A stretch of 64,000 nucleotides of DNA from Pseudomonadales bacterium (GTDB taxonomy: Bacteria > Pseudomonadota > Gammaproteobacteria > Pseudomonadales > Azotimanducaceae): positions 2,418,001 to 2,482,000 of the forward strand of contig WLWP01000001.1 in assembly GCA_012103505.1 (NCBI GenBank). Reading direction: 5' to 3'. The first letter of the stretch is position 1, and every line of letters starts with the position of its first letter. A model generated the notes under the pieces. The model was not told where the DNA came from and did not search any database. It saw only the letters and a list, made by a program, of their open reading frames with translations. Positions 55,264 to 64,000 of this stretch are shown in pieces. Both the position numbers and the translations under genes were made by a program.

Positions 55264-55308
55264 CCTTTGCCTGCCATGCCTTTGCCCGCCATGCCTTTGC
55301 GCGCCATG
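55264..55308. repeat. 15-bp tandem repeat, three copies, upstream of an acyl-CoA dehydrogenase
   Basis: CCTTTGCCTGCCATG, CCTTTGCCCGCCATG and CCTTTGCGCGCCATG follow one another and differ only at positions 8-9. A worn fourth start (CCCTAG) follows. Each unit ends in ATG but none leads to a sensible frame. Confidence 0.9.
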
Positions 55309-55353
55309 CCCTAGCAGGTAAGATTGCCCTCGCTTTATTTTTGGGGAGAGGCA

Positions 55354-56547
55354 ATGGATCTTTCGTTCGGGCCAGAGTACGAAGAATTTCGAGAGGAGGT
55401 GCAGACCTTCCTTCGCGAACATGGCAAAGATTCACCACGTAATGCGGCAATGCGCGCACCTGAGAGCTTGGCTTGGCAAAAGCTACTCATTGAAAATGGC
55501 TATACGGCTCGCACAATTCCTAAAGAATACGGCGGCTTCGGCGCAGAACCTGACATCATCAAGTCGCGCATCATCGCGGAAGAGTTCGCAGACGCTCGGG
55601 CTAACTCCGGCCTTGGCGGGCAAGGAATTTCCATGCTCGTGCCAACATTGTTAGAGATGGGAACCGAGGCGCAGAAGCTTGAACTCGTAAAACCAACCAT
55701 CCACGGCGAAATGGTCTGGTGCCAAGGTTACTCAGAGCCTGGGGCTGGGTCTGATCTCGCCAGCTTAACCACCAGCGCCGTACTCGATGGCGACGAATGG
55801 GTCGTCAATGGCCAAAAGATATGGACGAGTACCGCGCAACTTGCAGATTGGATCTTTTGCTTGGTGCGAACGGAACCAGATGCCCCTAAACACAAAGGAA
55901 TTTCGTTCCTGCTATTTAAGATGGACACACCGGGCATCGAGATTAGACCGTTAGTAGACATGACAGGTGTCGCGAATTTTAACGAAACGTTTTTTACCGA
56001 CGTCCGCCTACCAAAAAATCAAATTGTCGGTGCGCGCGGCGAAGGCTGGATGGTCGCTAATGCAATTCTTGGTCACGAACGTGACTCCCTGGGCAACCCC
56101 AACAACACGCTCATGCGGCTGAACGCGCTTATCGAGCTCATGAAAACAGAGACCGTGGGTGGCGAACGTCTTATCGATAACCCCATTTACCGCGATCGAC
56201 TGATGCAAATCCAGGGCCGAGTTATGGCGATGCGTTTTAACGACTTGCGTGTGCTGTCATCCCGCCTGAATAAGGGTCAGGATGCCGGTCTCGCGAGAAT
56301 GATCGTAAAATTGCAAGGTACTGAACTTCGGCATGACCTCGAAGGCATGGCGATAGACATTATGGGTGAAGTGGGCCTTTCATATGGTGACAATCCACAT
56401 ACCCGGTCCGCCGGTTCCTGGCAGAGTCAGTATATGTACTTCTTAGGTTTGATCATCGGCGGCGGAACATCGCAAATACAGAAGAACATCATTAGTGAAC
56501 GTGGCCTCGACATGCCACGGGAACCGAAAGTTGAGAAGGTAGGGTAG
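55354..56547 (+). CDS. Acyl-CoA dehydrogenase
   Basis: A 397-residue flavoprotein. MDLSFGPEYEEFREEVQTFLREHG opens the helical domain. WCQGYSEPGAGSDLASL and WIFCLVRTEP bracket the FAD/substrate beta domain, and the C-terminal helical part has GEVGLSYGD and GGTSQIQKNIISERGLDMPR. ATG 55354 follows GGGGAGAGG. It is 9 bp upstream of a second, shorter acyl-CoA dehydrogenase; such pairs act as heteromers on sterol or branched side chains in actinobacteria and some proteobacteria. Confidence 0.93.
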   Translation: MDLSFGPEYEEFREEVQTFLREHGKDSPRNAAMRAPESLAWQKLLIENGYTARTIPKEYGGFGAEPDIIKSRIIAEEFADARANSGLGGQGISMLVPTLLEMGTEAQKLELVKPTIHGEMVWCQGYSEPGAGSDLASLTTSAVLDGDEWVVNGQKIWTSTAQLADWIFCLVRTEPDAPKHKGISFLLFKMDTPGIEIRPLVDMTGVANFNETFFTDVRLPKNQIVGARGEGWMVANAILGHERDSLGNPNNTLMRLNALIELMKTETVGGERLIDNPIYRDRLMQIQGRVMAMRFNDLRVLSSRLNKGQDAGLARMIVKLQGTELRHDLEGMAIDIMGEVGLSYGDNPHTRSAGSWQSQYMYFLGLIIGGGTSQIQKNIISERGLDMPREPKVEKVG

Positions 56548-56556
56548 GAGCAACAT

Positions 56557-57618
56557 ATGAGATTCGGACTATCAGAAGAACAGATCCTCCTCCAAGACAA
56601 CATCAATCGATTTCTTAGGGATAACGTCCCACTAGATCGTGTACGCACTTATGCGGACGGCGACAGCGATGCCGATATTTGGCAGGGCTTGAGCGAGCTA
56701 GGCATTCCCGCACTTCTCGTGCCCGAAGCTCAGGGTGGGGTCGAACTCTCCCCGTTGGACGCAGCTATCGTTGCCGAGAGTCTCGGTTATCACGTCGCAC
56801 CAGCTCCTTTTTTAGGTAGCGCCGTCATGGCTCCCACCGCGCTCACGTCTGTCGGTGGACACGATGAACAATTAAGCGCGCTTGCAGCTGGGGAGCTTCG
56901 AATTGGCATTGCATTTGGCGAAAGCATCGGGCGCAGAATAGATGCCAAAGTGACCGCATCCGCGGGAAAGATCTCCGGTTCATCACTCTTCGCATTCGAT
57001 GCGGACGCCGATGCCTACCTTGTCGCGGATACCAACAAACATCTTTACCTCGTACAAGCGGACGCTGCCGGGCTCGAACGGGCACAACTCACCACAGTCG
57101 ACCGCACTCGCCGAACTGTTGAGCTCACTTACAACAAGGTTGCCGCCGAACTCGTTTCCGATAACCCTGCCGTCTACGAGTCGACACTCGACATTGGTAG
57201 AGTCATGCTGGCCGCTGACACCCTTGGCGCGGCCCAAGCTATGATCGATCAAGCCGTCGCTTACGCCAAACAACGTGAACAGTTCAATCGCCCTATCGCA
57301 AGCTTCCAAGCGGTCAAACACATGTGTGCAGAAATGACCGCCAGCCTGGAACCTTGCCGGGCCATGGTCTGGTTTGCCGCACATGCACTGGCTGATCTTC
57401 CTGACGAAGCACGTGTGACTGCATGTCATACAAAGGCGCACTTGTCGGAGGTTGGCAAGTTTGTCGCCAAAACGTCGACTGAGGTTCACGGTGGTATGGG
57501 ATTTACGGACTTACTGGGTTTGCATTACTGGTTTAAGCGTTGTGGCAGCAATCGTCAATGGCTCGGTGCACCAGAACTGGTTAGAGAAGAAGCGGCTCAA
57601 CTGCAAGGGCTTGCATAG
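56557..57618 (+). CDS. Acyl-CoA dehydrogenase, shorter partner
   Basis: A 353-residue acyl-CoA dehydrogenase. MRFGLSEEQILLQDNINRFLRDN opens it, and AYAKQREQFNRPIASFQAVKHMCAEM and TEVHGGMGFTDLLGLHYWFKR mark the C-terminal helical domain. Divergence in the middle beta domain suggests it may depend on its longer neighbour. Spacing of 9 bp before it and 3 bp after it (Lon) implies one transcript. Confidence 0.92.
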   Translation: MRFGLSEEQILLQDNINRFLRDNVPLDRVRTYADGDSDADIWQGLSELGIPALLVPEAQGGVELSPLDAAIVAESLGYHVAPAPFLGSAVMAPTALTSVGGHDEQLSALAAGELRIGIAFGESIGRRIDAKVTASAGKISGSSLFAFDADADAYLVADTNKHLYLVQADAAGLERAQLTTVDRTRRTVELTYNKVAAELVSDNPAVYESTLDIGRVMLAADTLGAAQAMIDQAVAYAKQREQFNRPIASFQAVKHMCAEMTASLEPCRAMVWFAAHALADLPDEARVTACHTKAHLSEVGKFVAKTSTEVHGGMGFTDLLGLHYWFKRCGSNRQWLGAPELVREEAAQLQGLA

Positions 57619-57621
57619 CGC

Positions 57622-59955
<2,334 letters not shown>

Positions 59956-59958
59956 TCC

Positions 59959-60285
59959 ATGGAAAGCGTGATCAATTATGTCTATGGCGTGATCGTAGAA
60001 GGAGTGGTTGTGGGCGCGCTCTTCTGGAGCATCACCTACATCACGATGGAAAGCACCAGCTTGCGCGGTGCACTAGGCGCAGCGCTCGCTTCCGAAGCGG
60101 TTGGTAACATCCCGTATCTCTTTGGACTTGGCGCACTAGAAGCACCGACACTTGGCATGACCCTAATTGGCGGAGTCGTTTTTATACGGATGATCTTGCG
60201 CGTCGGTGAGTTAACTGCCTTTCGAGCGACCTACGGCTTGGCGATGACATACTTCACCTTGGTCGCGATCGTCGCCTGCTCTTAA
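59959..60285 (+). CDS. Small hypothetical membrane protein downstream of lon
   Basis: 108 residues with three or four hydrophobic helices (about 8-28, 35-55, 62-78, 88-107). I do not recognise it. It starts 3 bp after the lon stop, so coexpression is likely. It might be a substrate or membrane partner, but nothing in the sequence says so. Confidence 0.65.
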   Translation: MESVINYVYGVIVEGVVVGALFWSITYITMESTSLRGALGAALASEAVGNIPYLFGLGALEAPTLGMTLIGGVVFIRMILRVGELTAFRATYGLAMTYFTLVAIVACS

Positions 60286-60310
60286 GCGTGTCGGTGAGGC
60301 AATTTAACCG

Positions 60311-62149
60311 CTAGACGCCAAGCTCATCTAACAGTCCCTCAAACGCGCTGACGCGATGTTCAAGGGTCGCAATAGTCGCTAGCCAAAAAGTTTGGTCGGT
60401 CAAATCTGCGTCGAGGTGTTTTTTCGCTATATCTTCCGCCGTCATGCGCCCGGTATCCCGTAGGAGATCAACGTACTGCGGGAAGAATTGATCACCGGCT
60501 GACTCACGCCGGGCATAGACACCCAAACTAAACAGATAGCCGAACAGATACGGGAAGTTATAGAAGCTGATCCCCGATATGTAAAAATGCAGCTTGCTCG
60601 CCCAGAACATTGGGTCTGGTTCAGACAACGCATCCCCGTACCAGGTCTGCCAAGCCGCAGACATCATATCTTTGAGCTCTTGAGGACGCAGGGGTCGCTC
60701 AGCTCTCGCCTTGTAGAGATTGCGCTCAAATTCAAATCTTGCCGGGATGTTCAACAAGAACGCGGTAAAAGCGCTCATTTCTTCCCACATGATGTTCAAT
60801 CGTTCTTGGTCAGCCTGCGCTTGGTCGAGGAGCGCATCGCGAACGAGAGTTTCGCCGAACGTGCTTGCGGTCTCCGCGAGCGACATGCCATAGCTCTTTT
60901 GACTGTCCGGCAAATCTCGCATCACCCAACTGTGATACGCATGCCCGAGCTCGTGGGCGAGCGTGATCGTGTCGCTCTGACCGCCGGTATAAGTCATGTA
61001 GACACGCGGCGTTTTAGATTTCGCAAAGCCTGTGCAATACGCCCCCGGAGACTTTCTCGGGCCGGTTGTGCCCTCGATCCATTTGTTTTCAGCCATCATT
61101 CGGACAAAGTCCGCCATGCTCCCGTCGACCTGACCGTATGCATCCGCAATCAGGTTGAGCGAGTCCGCGAAGGAAACTCCGGCACTGTGTGTGTCCCCGG
61201 CAATTCTTCCGGAGGCGGCCAAATTCGGTGCAGGTGCGCGCAAGTCCCAAGGGCCAAATCCTGACTTACCGTAAGCACGCGCTTGCAATCTGGCTGCTTT
61301 TTGAGCGAGTGGTTTCGCCTGAGCCGCGACATCCAACAACGTATCCAACGTCGAACGTGAGATCCGATTCATGTGTGTCGGCGCATCAAGAAAGTGTATG
61401 TCCTGCGTTCGACTTCTTTGTTTGGCCATTTCTAGGCGCCAACCAGAAATGGCGTTCAGGGATGCCGAAGTCGATTCATCATGTGCGGACCACGCTTCAT
61501 TGATCGCAGCCCAAGCAGCCTTTCGCTGATGATCATCAGCGCTCGACATCAGAGCACTCGCTTGCGCGATCCCCATTTCCTGCTCTTCATTGCCTACGGA
61601 CACACAACAGGTGAGGCTGCCCGCCAGTTGGTCATATAGCTTGCCCCAAGCGTGGATGCCGTCTTGAGACAAACCATTTACTAAGCTCTCTTCTGCCAAG
61701 GTCAAGTTCTCATGGGCACGTTCGCGGCTACGTAGCACCAAGAACGCATTCGGCTCGATTGCCGGATCGGACAAATACTCAGCAATCGTTGTGTCATCGG
61801 CATCGTCAACGAACTGTGATAACGGTTCAAAGACATCGCCGAAGCGTTTGTGGAAGCTTTGCAGCTCGCCATTGAGCTTTTGCGCATCCTCCAATTGGCT
61901 ATCGACAGACAATAAACAGTGGGCGTAAGTGCCAACGTTGGAAAGGAGCGTCGACGCTTGTTCGCGCAGCTTAGTCAACGCCTGTGCGGATTCCAGGTCA
62001 CGGTTGGCGGTGAAGTGTCGATTGTGTGTCTCCGCTTCATCGAGAAAAATAGAAAGACTATCCAAGTCGGCTCTAAGCGCGCTCGAGGAGACCGATTCGT
62101 ACTCAGAGGATAAGTCCCACGCGGGTCCCGTAACTGGATTTTCTAACAT
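60311..62149 (-). CDS. Oligoendopeptidase F family metallopeptidase (M3)
   Basis: 612 residues from ATG 62149 (MLENPVTGPAWDLSSEY). The zinc motif is LAHELGHAYHSW (near 395-405) with the downstream glutamate in SLAETASTFGETL. The C-terminal LFSLGVYARRESAG and ATIATLEHRVSAFEGLLDE match the PepF group. It cleaves oligopeptides in the cytoplasm, which fits the Dpp-type importer elsewhere in the window. The upstream in-frame GTG lies in a GACACACAC repeat, so it is not used. Confidence 0.93.
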   Translation of the reverse strand: MLENPVTGPAWDLSSEYESVSSSALRADLDSLSIFLDEAETHNRHFTANRDLESAQALTKLREQASTLLSNVGTYAHCLLSVDSQLEDAQKLNGELQSFHKRFGDVFEPLSQFVDDADDTTIAEYLSDPAIEPNAFLVLRSRERAHENLTLAEESLVNGLSQDGIHAWGKLYDQLAGSLTCCVSVGNEEQEMGIAQASALMSSADDHQRKAAWAAINEAWSAHDESTSASLNAISGWRLEMAKQRSRTQDIHFLDAPTHMNRISRSTLDTLLDVAAQAKPLAQKAARLQARAYGKSGFGPWDLRAPAPNLAASGRIAGDTHSAGVSFADSLNLIADAYGQVDGSMADFVRMMAENKWIEGTTGPRKSPGAYCTGFAKSKTPRVYMTYTGGQSDTITLAHELGHAYHSWVMRDLPDSQKSYGMSLAETASTFGETLVRDALLDQAQADQERLNIMWEEMSAFTAFLLNIPARFEFERNLYKARAERPLRPQELKDMMSAAWQTWYGDALSEPDPMFWASKLHFYISGISFYNFPYLFGYLFSLGVYARRESAGDQFFPQYVDLLRDTGRMTAEDIAKKHLDADLTDQTFWLATIATLEHRVSAFEGLLDELGV

Positions 62150-62180
62150 TTTTCTCTCATTGGTTCCGGAGGTCTTCGCA

Positions 62181-62249
62181 GGACACACACCAGACTTTTA
62201 TAGACACACACTAGATTTATGTACACACACTCGCCCTCGTGGACACACA
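62181..62249. repeat. GGACACACAC direct-repeat array, four degenerate units of about 20 bp
   Basis: GGACACACACCAGAC (62181), AGACACACACTAGAT (62202), TACACACACTCG (62222) and GGACACACATTAGAC (62241) follow at about 20-bp steps. The array fills the gap between the glycosyltransferase stop and the peptidase start and belongs to the same family as the cluster at 46.2-46.4 kb. Confidence 0.75.
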
Positions 62250-63368
62250 TTAGACCTGATCAGATTTGAAGGTCCAATAGCTATTAGCGAAGTAGTTGGC
62301 GAGAGCCGCTGGAAAAATCGAGATTAGTTGCGACAACCACGCTGGATGTTCTGGGAAAAGCCAGCGCAAAAGCACGAACGTTGAAAAACTAAGGGCTAAC
62401 GTCAAAAGTGAGACTGCATTGAACTTCAGACCGCGGACCCGTTTTCGGCTACTTATCGCGCGATCTCGAAAAGTCCAAAAGTTGTTGAGGAAAAAATTCC
62501 AAATAATCGACGCTTCGATCGCTATAGCAGAACTCAAGTATGGATTGGTAACCGTTGACAAAAGCAGTTGAAAGCTCGCTAGGTTAACAACCACACCCGA
62601 CAAGCCTGTTAGGGCAAATTTTATAAACGTTTTTCGCGACAACAACCGCAACCACCAAACGTGAACAAAAAACTCAATCACGTCGTCGCGACCCAACTTG
62701 GTTTCACCGGCTGCGCGATCGGCGAAATAGATTGGCACTTCGGCTATCGATGCCCCAGAGATATGCAGAGCGTGCAATGAGGCCACTTGAAAAACGTACC
62801 CTTGCACACGTAAACGAAGCGGGAACGCTCGTCGGAGCGCCTCAACTCGGATAGCCTTAAATCCAGCGGTGCAGTCTCTGACTCGGTATATGCCTGCAAC
62901 GTATCGGGCGAACATGTTGCCGAACTTCGAAATGAGACGTCGCCTTAAACCCCATGCTGGATCAACGCTTCCTCCGGCAACATAGCGCGAGCCAATGGCC
63001 ACATCCGAGTTCTCCAACTGAGCGAGCAGTCTGGAAGCATCAGTCGGCGCATGGGAAAAGTCTGCATCCATCTGGACGATCGCGTCCACAGACATATGCT
63101 CGAGCACGTGTGCGAACCCCCGAATATAGGCAGATCCCAGCCCCTGCTTTTTTCCGGACAAGACACACACACGCTCATCCTCAAGTTCGAGGACCAGATT
63201 AGCTGTACCATCTGGTGAGCTGTCGTCCACAACAAGAACTTGCACGCTAAGGTACGCACGTTCTAGGCCAAGAATCTGACGGATAATCGCGACGATGTTC
63301 TCCGCTTCGTTGTAGGTCGGCACAATGAAGCAGGCGCTGCGAATTGGAGAGGACTTTCCGTCGGCCAT
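62250..63368 (-). CDS. Polyprenol phosphate mannosyltransferase-like GT2 fused to a GtrA domain
   Basis: A 372-residue fusion. The GT2 part (about 1-245) has CFIVPTYNEAENI, VVDDSSPDGT, a DxD-like QMDADFSHAP and the DPM1-type GSRYVAGGSV and CTAGFKAIR. The C-terminal part (about 246-372) is a GtrA domain with four helices, including NFFLNNFWTFRDR and ANYFANSYWTFKSD. It should load a sugar onto undecaprenyl phosphate and help it cross the membrane. This arrangement is known in other bacteria. Confidence 0.92.
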   Translation of the reverse strand: MADGKSSPIRSACFIVPTYNEAENIVAIIRQILGLERAYLSVQVLVVDDSSPDGTANLVLELEDERVCVLSGKKQGLGSAYIRGFAHVLEHMSVDAIVQMDADFSHAPTDASRLLAQLENSDVAIGSRYVAGGSVDPAWGLRRRLISKFGNMFARYVAGIYRVRDCTAGFKAIRVEALRRAFPLRLRVQGYVFQVASLHALHISGASIAEVPIYFADRAAGETKLGRDDVIEFFVHVWWLRLLSRKTFIKFALTGLSGVVVNLASFQLLLSTVTNPYLSSAIAIEASIIWNFFLNNFWTFRDRAISSRKRVRGLKFNAVSLLTLALSFSTFVLLRWLFPEHPAWLSQLISIFPAALANYFANSYWTFKSDQV

Positions 63369-63486
63369 GAATAGCGGGGGGTGACTAAGTGCGAACAGAA
63401 ACTTATACCTGAGACCCGGTCATAAGTCATCGCACGACTTAGACCCAACGCACGTCTAGAATGGGTCATTCCTGCAGGGGACACAC

Positions 63487-64000
63487 ATGCCCAAAATATT
63501 AATCTCGCTGGCCGTTTGCACTTTGAGTTTGCTCACAGTAGCGAGTGTTCGAGCTGATGACTCTGAGGTTTTTGTCGCACTAAAAACGTCAATCGGCGCT
63601 GTCAGCCTCGACCAAATGAGTCATCACGGCACCATCGGAACCGGATTACCGTTCGGTGCCGAAATCGATGGCAGACTCGATGATACGAGCATCGACGACT
63701 ATACAGCTGGTTTAGGTGTCAGTTTCGGCAAACGTTGGAACTATTGGACAGTCGAAGGAGAAATACTGTGGCGTTATCGAACCGATTGGGACCTCAGTGC
63801 GCCAACACATTCGATCGGTACCGTGACAAACGTCTTTTCGGACGTCGGGACGACAAGCTTCATCATCAACGTCTTGCGACGTGGTCCAATTTCTCAACAC
63901 TGGTCTTGGGAGTTAGGTGCCGGAGTCGGCATGGTTCGCAACAAAATCGAGGCTGAGTATATAGAGCGGGCGACACCTACCGTCCCTGAATTTGTAGCCA
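63487..64000 (+). CDS. Outer-membrane beta-barrel protein, C-terminus beyond window
   Basis: 171 codons are visible and the frame is open to the right edge. A signal peptide (about 1-22, ending SVRA) leads to alternating strands: VFVALKTSIGAVSL, DYTAGLGVSFGKRW, YWTVEGEILWRYRTDW, SFIINVLRR, WSWELGAGVGMVRNKIEAEY. The pattern fits a small OmpA-like or porin-family barrel. AGGGG lies 8 nt before the ATG. Its function is unknown. Confidence 0.75.
   Translation, partial: MPKILISLAVCTLSLLTVASVRADDSEVFVALKTSIGAVSLDQMSHHGTIGTGLPFGAEIDGRLDDTSIDDYTAGLGVSFGKRWNYWTVEGEILWRYRTDWDLSAPTHSIGTVTNVFSDVGTTSFIINVLRRGPISQHWSWELGAGVGMVRNKIEAEYIERATPTVPEFVA

Overview
The window reads as chromosome of an uncultured, probably marine, heterotrophic gammaproteobacterium. 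RdgC, the dimeric dUTPase, Lon and a set of MSHA minor pilins point to Gammaproteobacteria. Base composition looks close to balanced and even along the window. Genes are packed head to tail, often with ATGA or TAATG overlaps, and no tRNA, rRNA, phage, integrase or CRISPR array was seen.

Layout. 1-2.9 kb: a TauD-type dioxygenase (running off the left edge) and a glycerol-dehydrogenase-like gene with a frameshift, divergent from a MaoC-like dehydratase. 2.9-6.1 kb: a frameshifted tannase/feruloyl esterase, a membrane acyltransferase and a YfcE-type phosphoesterase. 6.2-9.1 kb: a tight three-gene operon (enolase-superfamily enzyme, SDR, kelch protein) converging on a five-gene Dpp/Opp-type ABC importer (9.1-14.5 kb). 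14.6-16.5 kb: a TM2 membrane protein and a frameshifted luciferase-like monooxygenase. 16.5-21.2 kb: MSHA minor pilin genes mshC-D-O-P-Q. 21.3-26.7 kb: a tripartite tricarboxylate-type transporter (tctC-B-A) translationally coupled to a GH3 beta-glucosidase. 26.7-33.4 kb: Nudix hydrolase, RdgC, a non-canonical Nramp relative, a PQQ dehydrogenase, a methyltransferase with an apparent ATT start, PaiB and a DUF1801 protein. 33.4-43.2 kb: GST, MAPEG, enoyl-CoA hydratase, EthD, class III aminotransferase, CysZ-like protein, cupin, a frameshifted membrane protein, a VOC protein whose 3' end has expanded as a tandem repeat, a redoxin-cytochrome c-copper monooxygenase-EF hand protein and a saccharopine-dehydrogenase-like reductase. 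43.1-50.7 kb: two MFS transporters, PhyH dioxygenase, an ArsR/SRPBCC pair with twin palindromic operators, a second luciferase-like enzyme, a CoA-transferase and a second Nudix enzyme. 50.7-57.6 kb: an AhpC-like selenoprotein, a mannosyltransferase-like GT4, a macrodomain protein, dUTPase, a hydroxyacid dehydrogenase and two acyl-CoA dehydrogenases. 57.6-64 kb: Lon, a small membrane protein, oligoendopeptidase F, a GT2-GtrA fusion and the start of an outer-membrane beta-barrel protein.

Together the genes describe an organism that takes up peptides, organic acids and glycosides, degrades plant- or alga-derived esters and fatty or aromatic CoA esters, and handles oxidative stress. The most notable item is the peroxiredoxin-like gene at about 50.8 kb: the position of the redox cysteine in its RGxWCPxC motif is an in-frame TGA, followed by a perfect 8-bp hairpin with a GGT loop placed as in bacterial SECIS elements. 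Four accessory genes are broken by what behaves as a single missing base each, while housekeeping genes are intact; this could be sequencing error or early gene decay. Short tandem duplications sit repeatedly at gene ends, and a GGACACACAC repeat family occurs in two intergenic spots.
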